Below are positions 19,905 to 29,900 of a stretch of 64,000 nucleotides of DNA, piece by piece. The stretch is from Pseudofrankia saprophytica (GTDB taxonomy: Bacteria; Actinomycetota; Actinomycetes; Frankiales; Frankiaceae). The number at the start of each line of letters is the position of its first letter. Within the stretch, counting starts at the first letter, position 1. The notes below the pieces were generated by a model that was not told the DNA's origin, did no database searches, and was given only the letters and a program-made list of their open reading frames with translations. Position numbers and translations under genes: made by a program. Location: the NCBI RefSeq assembly GCF_000235425.2, contig NZ_KI912266.1, positions 3,985,293 to 4,049,292 of the forward strand, written 5' to 3'.

Positions 19905-20330
19905 ATGGGGACCGAACCGAACCGTCCGGTGGAGCTCGCGGCGGCGCTGGCGAGTTTCGAGCAGCTCTGGAGCCCGCGCATCGTCACCCAGGTCAACGAC
20001 TACGACGTGCGGGTGGCCAAGGTCGCCGGCGAGCACATCTGGCATGTCCACGACGACACCGACGAGTTCTTCCTGGTGATCGACGGAGAGCTGCGGATCG
20101 CCCTGCGCGGCCCCGGCGCCGCCGCGCCCGACGGCGAGGCGGGGGAGCGCGAGGTCGTCCTGGGGAAGGGCGCCGTTTTCGTCGTCCCGCGCGGCGTCGA
20201 ACACAAGCCCTCCTCGCCCGGCGGCGCATCGATCCTCATGTTCGAACCAACGGGAACCTCCACCGTCGGTGACCGTCACGAGGAAGTCCCCGACCACGTC
20301 GACGCCACCACGGGCCACCCGCTGGGCTGA
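19905..20330 (+). CDS. cupin domain protein
   Basis: A 141-residue single-cupin protein. Cupin motif 1 is HIWHVHDDTDEFFLVIDGEL, with metal-ligand His/His/Glu candidates. Motif 2 is GAVFVVPRGVEHKPSSPG. Such proteins are small metal-binding beta-barrels acting as dioxygenases, isomerases or sensors. ATG 19905 follows a purine-rich stretch (gaggaggcgggatgatgag) and begins just before the conserved region. It ends 109 bp before the EAD1-cyclase-TIR gene; co-transcription is possible but unproven. The substrate is unknown. Confidence 0.82.
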   Translation: MGTEPNRPVELAAALASFEQLWSPRIVTQVNDYDVRVAKVAGEHIWHVHDDTDEFFLVIDGELRIALRGPGAAAPDGEAGEREVVLGKGAVFVVPRGVEHKPSSPGGASILMFEPTGTSTVGDRHEEVPDHVDATTGHPLG

Positions 20331-20439
20331 TCGCGCCGCATCGGCCCGGCGCGACCTGTCCGCTCGGCGATGGAAACGAGACAGGCGCGGGCGACCCGGT
20401 AGCATCGCGCCATCGGGCACGTCGTGGCGGGGGTCGTGG

Positions 20440-21966
20440 ATGTCGGAGAAGCTCGAAAAGGACGAGGTCCGGGAGCTCGCGAAGGTGTTTCGCGATCGGA
20501 CGGCGGCCGACCAGCTACTCCTGTACGTGGGAATGGACGAGCTGGACCTGCCTATTGACGTCAGGAGTTCCCTGATGTACTGGCAGGCGGTCGACGAGAT
20601 CCTCGACCGCGGGGCGCTGGCCGGCGGGCGTCTCAGGATTCTTACCCGGGCAGCGGAGCTGTACCCGGCGAACATTCTGTTTCCCGGACGGGTGGCCGAA
20701 CTCCGGAGAGCCGGCCAGGATGGCATGTTCCCGCCACCCGGGGCGTACTACGAGGCGCGCGGGGCGTCGGTCGGCAACACCGGACCAAAGCAGGCCGGAG
20801 ACTTCGGCGGGGCGTCGCGGGAATCGGTTCACGGCACCGTCGTGGCAATGGACGTCGTCGGGTACAGCGGCCGCGGTGAGGCCGTCCAGCGCGCGGTGCG
20901 AAAGGCGCTGCCTCAGCTTCTCTGGAGCGCTGTCAGAGGAGCTGGGATCCCTCCCGAGCAGGTCCAGGACCAGGACCGAGGAGACGGCTACATCGTCTTG
21001 ATCCCCTCGGTCGTGCCGGTGGAGCGCATTGCGGCGGACTTCGTCCACGAGCTCAGGATCGCGCTCCGGGAGTACAACCAGGAGGGCCGGGATGCCCATG
21101 GACGGATCCGGCTGCGCGTGGCCCTGCACGAAGGACACGTCGCTCCCGACGTCCGCGGCGGCTGGGCCGGCGCGCCGATCGTCGTCGCGGCCCGGCTTGT
21201 CGACGCCGCCCCCCTGAAGAAGGCGATGGAGGCGTACCCGAACGCAGATCTCGGGCTCATCGTGTCCGACGAGATGTACAGATCCGCGGTCGTGGAGGGC
21301 CGGCGCGGGCTCGACATACGGGCTTTCCGCGCGGTGAAGGCGACGGTGAAGGAATTTCAGGAGCGTGCCTGGCTGACGATCCCCGAGTTGGGAGTCAGCT
21401 TCGGCCTGGAGACTGAAGAACCGTCTCCTACGCCCGACGCCTCCGCGGGCCGGCGCGTCGATGCCTCCGGTGCCGAGGCGGGGAGGGACCCCGGCACGCC
21501 CAGCAGGCCGAACAGCGCCATGCGGGACTTCTTCGTGTCGGCCGCGGAGGACGACCAGGGCTGGGGCTCCTGGATCGCCTGGTACCTCACCAAAGAGGGG
21601 TACACCGTGCGCCTTGAGTCCTGGGCTCTGCTCGCGGGCAGCAGGTCGGTCGAGGTGCTGAACGAGGCGCTCGAGTCCTCGAAGCGGACGATCGCGGTGC
21701 TGTCACCCGCCTACCTCGCGTCGAAGCAGGTCCAGACCGCCTGGGGGAACGCGTGGCTGGACGATCCCGCCGGTCTGGAACGCACACTGATCCCGGTGCG
21801 GGTGGCGCCGTGCGAACCGGGTGGCCTGTTGCGCGGTATCCGCTATATCGACCTGGTCGGTCTTCGCGAGGACGCGGCGAGACAGTATCTCGTCGAGCAA
21901 ATCCGCCGTGCGGTCGACGGCCGCTACCGTCCGACGACCGCGCCACCCTTCCCCGGCCCGAGTTAG
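20440..21966 (+). CDS. EAD1-like / nucleotide-cyclase-like / TIR three-domain protein
   Basis: A 508-residue protein. Residues 5-82 resemble the effector-associated domain EAD1 (LLLYVGMDELDLP, YWQAVDEILDRG, LTRAAELYPAN). Residues 130-315 resemble a class III nucleotide cyclase, with Asp138 (AMDVVGYS) and Asp182 (DRGDGYIV) at the two metal positions and Arg252. The transition-state Asn is Val248. Residues 361-492 are a TIR domain (MRDFFVSAAEDDQGW, IAVLSPAYLAS, LLRGIRYIDLVG), but the usual catalytic Glu is not at its expected place. ATG 20440 opens EAD1. This is a candidate conflict/immunity effector, paired with the gene at 22274. Confidence 0.72.
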   Translation: MSEKLEKDEVRELAKVFRDRTAADQLLLYVGMDELDLPIDVRSSLMYWQAVDEILDRGALAGGRLRILTRAAELYPANILFPGRVAELRRAGQDGMFPPPGAYYEARGASVGNTGPKQAGDFGGASRESVHGTVVAMDVVGYSGRGEAVQRAVRKALPQLLWSAVRGAGIPPEQVQDQDRGDGYIVLIPSVVPVERIAADFVHELRIALREYNQEGRDAHGRIRLRVALHEGHVAPDVRGGWAGAPIVVAARLVDAAPLKKAMEAYPNADLGLIVSDEMYRSAVVEGRRGLDIRAFRAVKATVKEFQERAWLTIPELGVSFGLETEEPSPTPDASAGRRVDASGAEAGRDPGTPSRPNSAMRDFFVSAAEDDQGWGSWIAWYLTKEGYTVRLESWALLAGSRSVEVLNEALESSKRTIAVLSPAYLASKQVQTAWGNAWLDDPAGLERTLIPVRVAPCEPGGLLRGIRYIDLVGLREDAARQYLVEQIRRAVDGRYRPTTAPPFPGPS

Positions 21967-22273
21967 AAGACCTGACGGGTGTGGAGCCAGGAAGACCAGG
22001 TCAGGTTCGCGGCCAGTTGGTTGAGCAAGGCTCGGTGGCCGATCTGGCCATACGTGCCCAGATCGGTTCGACAGTGATGGCGAGCGGCAGCGGGGGTGAC
22101 GTCGGCGATCGTGGCCAGCTCATACATCAGCCAGCAACCTGCCTTCTTCTCAGTACGGTCGCGGACATACCGGGCGACCGGATGGCCGGGGCCGCCTTAC
22201 CAGTTCGGTGATGTGGTTGTCTAGGCAGGGCGGTGCTCCGGACTCCTGGTTCAGCCCGGGCGGTGATCGGCGT
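21967..22273. other. spacer between the two TIR genes, with a small minus-strand frame
   Basis: About 307 bp. On the minus strand a frame without recognised family runs to a TAA at 21963; from ATG 22127 it encodes 54 residues (ending NLTWSSWLHTRQVF) and stays open further upstream (RTEKKAGCWLMYELATIADV). It could be a small gene or a decayed fragment of a larger one. The promoter of the second TIR gene should also lie here. Confidence 0.3.
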
Positions 22274-23533
22274 ATGCCGGTAGTCGTCCTGGGCCTGGAC
22301 GTGGCCGGGTTCACCGACCGCGATCCGTACGTGCAGAAGGAAATCCAGAAGGCATGGCCCGAGATCGTCGAGGAGGCATGCCGGAAGGCGCGTATCGCGG
22401 AGGACGACCACACGAACCCGCGGAGCCAGGAGCGCGGAGACGGAGGTTTCGTCGCGTTTCGTACCTCCGGTGTTCACAAGGATTTCATCGTGGCCGATCT
22501 CGTCCGTAAAATGGGCATCCAGCTCGAATATTACAACCGCTACCGCTTCGGTGACGGCCGGATAAGGCTGCGCGTCGCGCTGCACTGCGGCGATGTCTAT
22601 TTCGCGGACAGCTGGACCGGGCTGGCGGTGAACGAATGTTCGCGGCTGCTGGAATCCAGTCCGGTCAGGAATGCGCTCGAGGATAACCCGTCGATCGGCC
22701 TCGCCGTGATCATCTCGCCGGAGATGTTCAAGGGCGCGGTTGTCGATGGCGAGCAGGGTGTCAGGGTGGACGACTACCAGGAAGTGGAGGTGAAGGTAAA
22801 GGAGTTCAGGAGCTCCGCCTGGCTCGGAATCCCGGGCGGCGCGGCCGCCGCCGAGCTGGTGGACTCCCTCGCCGACACCGAGGTGGCGACGCTTGCGGAC
22901 ATCTACGATGGGCGTGGGAGCGCGACCCAGCTCCTCCGGGACGCCGGGATCGATGTCTCGTTGCTCGCACCGGCTCAGGTGAATCCCTGGGAGCGGCCCT
23001 TGTCGTCGATGGAGTTCTGGCGCGGGGTCAACGACAGCCTCAGGAGTGGAGCCCTGCCACAGGGGCGCCGCAAGATTCTTGAGCTGGCGCGCTACGACTT
23101 CTTCATCTCAGCCGTGCGGGAGGACGAGAGCTGGGCTCAATGGATCGCCTGGATTCTTTCGGAGGAGGGGTATCGGGTCCATCTGGACGATTCGAGCTAC
23201 GCCCACACCGACGATCTGACAGGTGTGATGAAGCTGTCGAGGCGGTGGCTCGCCGTACTCTCGCCCGCCTATCTGAAGTCTGACCCGTTCGGTTCGGTGT
23301 GGAAGCGTGGATGGCAGCGGGATCCAGACCACCTGTGGAGCACCCTCGTCCCTGTCCGTGTTCGGGGGTGCGAGCCGACGGGGGTGCTGGCGAAGATTCC
23401 CGGCGTGGATCTCTTCGGACTCGACAAGAATGCTGTAAGGACAAGTCTGATCGAAAGCGCCCGAGGATGGGTGCGAAAAATCGATCGGCCAAACGGCCAG
23501 CCGAGGACGCCGGAGATGCCCGACGCGGGATGA
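22274..23533 (+). CDS. nucleotide-cyclase-like / EAD1-like / TIR three-domain protein
   Basis: A 419-residue protein with the same three modules as the preceding gene in another order. Residues 1-188 are cyclase-like with the key positions filled: Asp9 (GLDVAGFT), Asp56 (ERGDGGFV), and the Asn120/Arg124 pair in VNECSRLL. Residues 197-272 are EAD1-like (LADIYDGRGSATQLLRDAGI, MEFWRGVNDSLRSGAL). Residues 274-400 are TIR (YDFFISAVREDESWAQW, LAVLSPAYL), with a shortened segment where the catalytic Glu would be. ATG 22274 opens the first cyclase strand. This one could be the active cyclase of the pair; product and trigger are unknown. Confidence 0.72.
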   Translation: MPVVVLGLDVAGFTDRDPYVQKEIQKAWPEIVEEACRKARIAEDDHTNPRSQERGDGGFVAFRTSGVHKDFIVADLVRKMGIQLEYYNRYRFGDGRIRLRVALHCGDVYFADSWTGLAVNECSRLLESSPVRNALEDNPSIGLAVIISPEMFKGAVVDGEQGVRVDDYQEVEVKVKEFRSSAWLGIPGGAAAAELVDSLADTEVATLADIYDGRGSATQLLRDAGIDVSLLAPAQVNPWERPLSSMEFWRGVNDSLRSGALPQGRRKILELARYDFFISAVREDESWAQWIAWILSEEGYRVHLDDSSYAHTDDLTGVMKLSRRWLAVLSPAYLKSDPFGSVWKRGWQRDPDHLWSTLVPVRVRGCEPTGVLAKIPGVDLFGLDKNAVRTSLIESARGWVRKIDRPNGQPRTPEMPDAG

Positions 23534-23573
23534 GCTGGGCCTTGCGGGCGCCTTACGCGGAATGGCGCAGAGC

Positions 23574-25316
23574 TCACCCGCCGGTGGCGGCGGCCGCGGC
23601 TCGGCCGGCCGCGCGGCCCGAGAAGAGGCAGCCGCCGAGGAAGGTGCCCTCGAGGGCGCGGTAACCGTGGACGCCACCGCCGCCGAAACCGGCGACCTCG
23701 CCGGCGGCGTACAGGCCGGGTAGCGGCTCGAGGCCGTCGGGGCGCATCACCCGGCCGTCGAGGTCCGTTTCCAGGCCGCCGAGGGTCTTGCGGGTCAGCA
23801 GGTGCAGCTTGACGCCGATCAGCGGGCCGGCCTTCGGGTCGAGGATCCGGTGGGGCGTGGCGACGCGGATGAGCTTGTCGCCCCGGTAGCGGCGGGCCCC
23901 GCGCAGGGCGGCGATCTGCAGGTCCTTGGTGTAGGGGTTCGCCATCTCGCGGTCGCGGGCGAGGACCTGGCGCTCGATGTCCTCGTAACTCAGCAGCGGG
24001 GTCGGAGTAAGCGCGTTCATGCCGTCGACGAGTGAACGCAGGTCGTCACGGACGACGAAGTCGACGCCGTGCTTCTTGAACGCCTCGACCGGGCCGGGGG
24101 CGCCCTCGCCGAAACGGCGCCGCAGCAGAAGGCGGATGTCCTTGCCGGTGATGTCGGGGTTCTGCTCGGAGCCGGAGAGCGCGAACTCCTTCTCGATGAT
24201 CTTCTGGGTGAGGATGAACCAGGTGTGGTCGTGGCCGGTGCGCTGGATGTGCGCGAGCGTGCCGAGCGTGTCGAAGCCCGGGAACAGCGGCGGGGGCAGC
24301 AGGGCGCCAGTCGCGTCGAACCAGAGCGACGACGGGCCGGGAAGAATCCGGATGCCGTGGTTCGGCCAGATCGGGTCCCAGTTCGTGATGCCCTCGGTGT
24401 AGTGCCACATCCGGTCGCGGTTGACGATGCTGCCGCCGGCGGCCTCGCTGATGGCGAGCATCCGGCCGTCGACGTGCGCCGGCACCCCGGTGACCATGTG
24501 CTTCGGCGGCTCGCCGAGGCGCGCCGGCCAGTTGGCGCGCACCAGTTCCTGGTTGCCGCCGATGCCACCGGACGTGACGATCACGGCCTGGGCGTGCAGC
24601 TCGAACTCACCGACACCCGTGCGGGACGACGCGACGCCCCGGGGGGTGTCACTCGGTTCCAGGACGGTGCCGCGCACGCCGTCGACCTGCCCGGCAGTGA
24701 GCGTCAGCTCGTCGACCTGGTGGCGGAAGCGGAACGTCACGAGCCCCGCGTCCGCCGCGGCCCGCACCCGGCGGGCGAACGGCTCGACCACACCCGGGCC
24801 GGTGCCCCAGGTGAGGTGGAAGCGCGGCACCGAGTTTCCCGGCCCGTCGCCGCCGTAGCCGCCGCGTTCCGCCCAGCCGACGATCGGGAACCAGCGGACA
24901 CCCATCGCGTGCAGCCAGGCGCGCTTCTCGCCGGCGGCCCACTCGACGTAGGCCCGCGCCCACTGCCGGGGCCAGTGGTCCTCACGCTCCCGGTCGAAGC
25001 CGGCGGTGCCAAGCCAGTCCTGCCAGGCGAGCTCGAACGAGTCGCGCACGCCGAGCCTGCGCTGTTCGGGAGAGTTGACGAAGAACAGGCCACCCAGCGA
25101 CCAGAACGCCTGGCCGCCGAGGTTCGCCTCGTTCTCCTGCTCGACGAGGATCACCCGCCGCCCGGCGTCCGCGAGCTCCGCCGTCGCCACCAGCCCGGCA
25201 AGTCCCGCCCCGACGACGATGACGTCCGCGTCGCCACCGCCTCGGCCATCCACCACGTGTACTCCCGTCCACAACGCGTCGCCGACGGGCCGCGCCTTCG
25301 GCCCGATGACTGGCAT
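23574..25316 (-). CDS. FAD-binding dehydrogenase (KstD/fumarate-reductase-like)
   Basis: A 580-residue flavoenzyme. It has the N-terminal dinucleotide fold VIVVGAGLAGLVATAELADAGRRVILVEQ, then NLGGQAFWSLGGLFFVNSPEQRR as the flavin-contact loop, and ends with the second FAD motif GLYAAGEVAGFGGGGVHGYRALEGTFLGGC. The layout matches the conserved 'putative FAD-binding dehydrogenase' family related to ketosteroid dehydrogenases and flavocytochrome fumarate reductases. It probably oxidises or reduces a C-C bond in a steroid-like or lipid substrate. It stands alone between the TIR genes and a phosphotransferase gene and may not belong to the defence island. Confidence 0.87.
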   Translation of the reverse strand: MPVIGPKARPVGDALWTGVHVVDGRGGGDADVIVVGAGLAGLVATAELADAGRRVILVEQENEANLGGQAFWSLGGLFFVNSPEQRRLGVRDSFELAWQDWLGTAGFDREREDHWPRQWARAYVEWAAGEKRAWLHAMGVRWFPIVGWAERGGYGGDGPGNSVPRFHLTWGTGPGVVEPFARRVRAAADAGLVTFRFRHQVDELTLTAGQVDGVRGTVLEPSDTPRGVASSRTGVGEFELHAQAVIVTSGGIGGNQELVRANWPARLGEPPKHMVTGVPAHVDGRMLAISEAAGGSIVNRDRMWHYTEGITNWDPIWPNHGIRILPGPSSLWFDATGALLPPPLFPGFDTLGTLAHIQRTGHDHTWFILTQKIIEKEFALSGSEQNPDITGKDIRLLLRRRFGEGAPGPVEAFKKHGVDFVVRDDLRSLVDGMNALTPTPLLSYEDIERQVLARDREMANPYTKDLQIAALRGARRYRGDKLIRVATPHRILDPKAGPLIGVKLHLLTRKTLGGLETDLDGRVMRPDGLEPLPGLYAAGEVAGFGGGGVHGYRALEGTFLGGCLFSGRAAGRAAAAATGG

Positions 25317-25456
25317 CGTTCGCCCCGGCTACCTTCCGTCCGGGCCAATCGGTCCGTCAACCGGCGCGCCCCGGCGCCTGGCCGACCCTCCAGACCGGCC
25401 ACAAGCCCCTTCGCCGCGGATCCTCCGAGCCCGTGATCCCGGCGGCCCGACCAAGG

Positions 25457-26557
25457 TCACCGTTCGAGGGCGGCCAGCGCCGATTCGGACTCCAGTTCGA
25501 CGTAGGCGGCGGCATAGCGCTCGGCGAGGTTCAGGGAGATCTCCTGGCTCTGGTAGCCGTCGGTGCCGAGGGTCGACAGCCAGATCGTCAGCCCGTAGGC
25601 GGCGGACGCCCGGTACTGGAGCCAGGCGTCGTCGAAGGCGGGGCGGGTCGCGTCCGGCACGTCGAGCGCCGTCAGGTACTCCTTGATCAGATCCGTCTCG
25701 GCGGCGCGGCGGTCCTCGACGGTGAGTGAGCCGACGAGGAAGTAGCCGACGTCCTGCGGCCAGGCGCCGCGGCGCACGACCTGCCAGTCGAGGAAGCCGA
25801 CCTCGTCGCCCGGCAGCACGTATGTGTTGCCGATGTGGGCGTCGGCGTGCAGGAGGGTGACTGGCTCGCGGTCCAGCGTGGCGACGTAGCGGGCCCAGAT
25901 GTCGACGTGGGCGTCGCCGTCGTGCGCGGTCACGGCGCCCGGGAGGCGGTCGCCGCCGCGTTCGAGGCCTCTCGGCGTGTAGGTCCGCAGCCCGGCCTGG
26001 AAACCCTCGGTCGGTGCCCAGGTCTGGACCCAGGCGAGGTCCGGCTCGGTGGCCGCGGAGAACTCCCAGTACCGGCTGTGAAGCCTGGCCAGGCCGCGCA
26101 GGCCGTTCGCGACCTGATCCACCGTCATCGGGCGGGTCGAGTCCCGTGGGTCGCCACCCCGCCTGGTCACGTCCTCCATGACGATGAGGTAGTCCAGCCC
26201 GGGGCGGTCGATGATCACCTTGTAGGAGCGTGGGTGGTCCACGGGAAGCGGGACGCCCGAGGCGAACAGGTCCGGCTCGTTGAAGAGGTTGCCGTTGCGG
26301 GCGTGCACCGCCCGATGGACGCCCTCGGCCTTCAGGAAGACCCGGTCCGGGCCGGAGCCCGCGGCGTAGGTGAGGTCGAACCGCGCCCGGCGGTTGGTGC
26401 CGTCATCCCGCGCCACCAGGACGACGTCCTCGACCACGGCGCCCGGACAGCTCTCGGCCAGGACCGCCGTGAACCAGGCGGGTGTGACCTCGGCCCAGTC
26501 GGCAGGCACCAGTAACGGCGCGAGCCCTTCCGAGGCGCTGATCTCTGCAGACGACAT
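25457..26557 (-). CDS. phosphotransferase (APH/EcKinase-like) family protein
   Basis: A 366-residue kinase-fold protein: VFLKAEGVHRAV holds the ATP-binding Lys, LLHADAHIGNTYVLP is the catalytic HxDxxxxN loop, and GFLDWQVVRRG is the metal-binding Asp motif. Proteins of this type phosphorylate hydroxylated small molecules (aminoglycosides, choline-like, ecdysteroid-like); in actinobacteria many sit with lipid or steroid degradation genes, consistent with the neighbouring FAD dehydrogenase. ATG 26557 follows a strong promoter whose -10 is overlapped by a palindrome, so the transcript is probably leaderless or nearly so. Confidence 0.82.
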   Translation of the reverse strand: MSSAEISASEGLAPLLVPADWAEVTPAWFTAVLAESCPGAVVEDVVLVARDDGTNRRARFDLTYAAGSGPDRVFLKAEGVHRAVHARNGNLFNEPDLFASGVPLPVDHPRSYKVIIDRPGLDYLIVMEDVTRRGGDPRDSTRPMTVDQVANGLRGLARLHSRYWEFSAATEPDLAWVQTWAPTEGFQAGLRTYTPRGLERGGDRLPGAVTAHDGDAHVDIWARYVATLDREPVTLLHADAHIGNTYVLPGDEVGFLDWQVVRRGAWPQDVGYFLVGSLTVEDRRAAETDLIKEYLTALDVPDATRPAFDDAWLQYRASAAYGLTIWLSTLGTDGYQSQEISLNLAERYAAAYVELESESALAALER

Positions 26558-26564
26558 GAGTTCG

Positions 26565-26595
26565 GAGTATGTGTTTACTCACCTCTTTGGGTCAA
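26565..26595 (-). promoter_or_regulatory. promoter with overlapping palindromic operator
   Basis: On the minus strand, TTGACC (26590-26595) and CATACT (26566-26571) are 18 bp apart, a good -35/-10 pair for the phosphotransferase gene. The -10 lies inside the palindrome GAGTA-AACACA-TACTC (26565-26580), so a bound repressor would block the promoter. The -10 ends eight bases before the ATG, suggesting a leaderless transcript. Confidence 0.6.
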
Positions 26596-26927
26596 CCGTA
26601 GCCGGCGCCGCGGCGGCGAAGGTCCCAGATCGATAGAATCTCGGTCAGTGACGGTACTGTCGAACCGCGATGCCCTCTTGTAACCGCGTCCTGTTCATGG
26701 CGCGGCGCTGGTGCCAGGCACGGGGCAGGTAACATCTCATCTGCGGCGCCAGTTTGACGAATCAGAGCCGACCCTTGAGTGTTACCCTCGATGGTCTCCC
26801 GGATGTTGCTCGGCGTGACCGGACTGATGGCACTGGCGAACTTGCATCGACCCGATCAACCTTAGTATCCCATCCGTGCGGCTAGGCGATAGCCGCGAGC
26901 GAGCTCGATGCTAGGGGACAGCGAACG
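26596..26927. other. intergenic spacer, no gene recognised
   Basis: About 330 bp between the phosphotransferase promoter and the 3' end of the caspase-NACHT-WD40 gene. It is visibly richer in A/T than the flanks. No convincing reading frame, tRNA or terminator was found. Confidence 0.4.
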
Positions 26928-29900
26928 TCATTGGCGAACGTGGAAGGCAGCCAGCCCGGAGTTGGTTGCAACAAGAAGGCGGCGATCCGAGGTAATGGCG
27001 AGATCCCGGACTACGGTCGCCATCGTGATCTCGGCGAGCAGCCTCTTATCCGAGACATCCCATACTCGGACAAGACCATCGTTGCTGCCAGTGGCGCACA
27101 GCAGGTTGGGGCCGTCGGCGACGCAGCGGACGGCGCTGATCCAGCTTGCATGCGTGGTCATGCAATGGCCGACCTGCTCCCGCGTCGCCAGGTTCCAGAT
27201 GCGGACCGCGCCGTCGTCATCGCCCGTTACGACGACGTCCGCCTCGGCGAGTCGGCCGAACGCGACCGTGTTGACTTCCCCGCCGTGGCCCGCGAACGTC
27301 GCGATCGCCTCGCCAGACTCAACGTCCCAGATCCGCGCGGTCGCGTCGCCGGCGGCGCTCGCCAGCAGGCACCGCTCTTGGACCACCGCTGCGGCCAGCT
27401 CCATGATCCTTCCAGAATGACCTGTCAAAGACCGAAGTCTAGCTCCAGAGATCTGATCGAGTACAACGATGTTGTCGTCGTCTCCGGTGGCGAGCGCAGG
27501 CTTGCCGTCTGCTGTCAGTAGGACTATCCCTTGAAATCTTCCTAAGATCTTTCGGGGATCAGATACGTGCCTCATGTTGTGAATCCAGCATCCATTGATG
27601 TCGGCCACGAAAATCGACTCCGGATCGTCGTCGGGAAAGAAGTGCACACCTGTCGCGTAGTAGGCCAGAATTGGCGATAGGTATGTATTTCCGCTTTCCA
27701 GATCCCAGATTCGAACGACATCTGTGCCGAAGGCGCCAACCAACCTCCGGGAGTTTCCGTACGATGACACCTGCAGACCGGATACGCTCATATCTCCGCT
27801 GCCGATCCTATAAGTCGTGGGTCTGCCGCTCTCGACGTCCCACGGCTGCACCTGGTCGCCCTGTGATCGGGTCACCACGCCTATTAGTTGGCCCTGGGAG
27901 GAAATCGCTGTAACCCAGGTGCGGCGGTCATAGAGAGTGTCGATCAGCGGACGTCCGACCTGTCGGCCATCGGCGATGTCCCAGACGACGGCCCGGTCGA
28001 AGCATCGGAGGATCGCAAGTTCACGTCCTTCGTGGTGAACGAGGCGGGCACTAAGAACACTACCCGGTCCGGGCGCGGTCTGACTGGCAGGTGTGCCGGT
28101 AACCACGTCCCACAGCGTCAGGTTGTTGGCTCGGTCAGTCAGTAGCAGGATCGGTGTACCACCATGGCACGCGTCCGCTAGAACTCGACTGTGCTCGGGG
28201 ATTTTCGGAAGAGCATGGCCTGAGATCTCCGCAGCGAGCTTCCACAGGTAGCTCGATCCGGTAACGCTAGACGCAATGACGACCGTGCCACCATCGGCCT
28301 CCGCGACCATGAGGAAATCCAGGTCCGCGTTCAGCCCGGTCAACGGCTCTACGACAGCCCTGCCGGTGCCCACTTCCCACACCCTCACCGTGCCGTCGAC
28401 GCTGCCTGTCAGGAGCACCTGTTCGCCGGCCACCTGCGCGAACGTCAGGGCGGAGATGCTGTTGCTGTGCCCGACCAGCGTCGGACCAAGTTGGCGCTGG
28501 GTCACCAGGTCCCAGACGCGCACCTCACAGTCGGGGCTGCCAGTGGCGAGAACGTCAGTTCCCCGGGCGTAACCGAGCGCCAAGGCGGTCACGTCCTGGC
28601 GATGGCCGCGCAGCGGTGCCGTCACGGGCTCTCCGGTTAGGAGGTCCCAGACCAGTGCGGTCGTGTCCCGACTTCCCGTTACGACGACCGGCCTGCCTGC
28701 GACGCTCCCGGTCTGCAGGGCGCTGACGGTCTGGGTGTGTTCGTCCGGAGGTTGTTCGGCCGCGATGTCCCAGATCCGTACGACACGGTCGTCGCCGCCG
28801 GTGACCACCACTGGCCGGCTGCCGGCATCGCGCACCGCTACGGCAAAAACCGGTCCCGAATGGCCGACGAGCGGCTGCCCAATTGGCTGGCCGGATTCCA
28901 GGTCCCAGATGCGCGCCGTGTCACCGCAAGTCACGACGATCGCGCGACCGCGAAGGTAGCCGAGCGCGAGGCCTTTAATCCCTCGCCGGTGGGCGCCGAC
29001 CGGCTCGCCGATCTGTTGCCCGCTGGCGATGTCCCACCGTCCCCAGGTGCCGTCGGAGCTGCCTGTCACGACGATCGGCCTGCCCTGCAATAGACCGACG
29101 CCAACCTGGTTGACACTGTTCGAATGGCCGATGAAGGGCCGGCCGATCGCCTCACCCGAACCGACCCGCCATACCCTGACCTGGTTGTCGGCGCCGCCGG
29201 TCAACAGCACGTCGGCGCCGTCGAGCCGACCCAGCGCGACCGCGTGGACTACGCTACGGTGCCCCACGATCGGCGGCCCTAGCCGGGCGCCGTCGCGCAG
29301 CCGCCAAACCAACGCTGCGCCATCCCGGCTGCCGGTGGCGACAATCGCCTCGCCGTCGGATGACCCGACGGCGATCGCCGTGACGCCATTCGTGTGTCCA
29401 CGTAGCGGCGGGCGGATCTCCTCCCGCGTCGAGAGATCGAGAATGCGGACACAGCCCTCTGCCCCGCCCACGAGAAGTACCGAATATTCATCCAGCTCAC
29501 CCAGAGCGAGCGCAGTGATGCGCCGGTCGTCGGCCTTGAAGGAACCTCCCAGCGGCTCCAGGCTGAGAAGATCCCAGACACGCACGTTGCCGCCAGCATC
29601 CCCAGAGACCACGATCGGCTGACCGTCTAGGTCTCCCAGGACGACGGCGGTGATGGGCTCGGTGTGGCCGCTAATCTGCCGATGAACACCGGTTGGCGAC
29701 CACCAGGTCCACAGCGTCGACCATGGGAGGTCGACGTCTAGCCGCTCGAGGAGCCCGGCGAGTTCGTCGGCACCGCAGCGGCGAGCGGACAGCTGCAGGT
29801 ATGCGGCTCGCTCGGGCAGCGGTGCGGTCTCCCGTAGCCGGTTCGCAGTTTGCTCATAGGCCTTGCGGGCAGCCCGTCCCGCCGCCGACTGGACCGAGGA

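Noticed and set aside
21963-22127. 54-residue minus-strand gene between the TIR genes
   Set aside because: No ribosome binding site or family seen; described only as part of the spacer.
20440-23533. Canonical Pycsar operon
   Set aside because: No separate cyclase/effector pair and no cyclic-nucleotide-binding domain; modules are fused in each chain.
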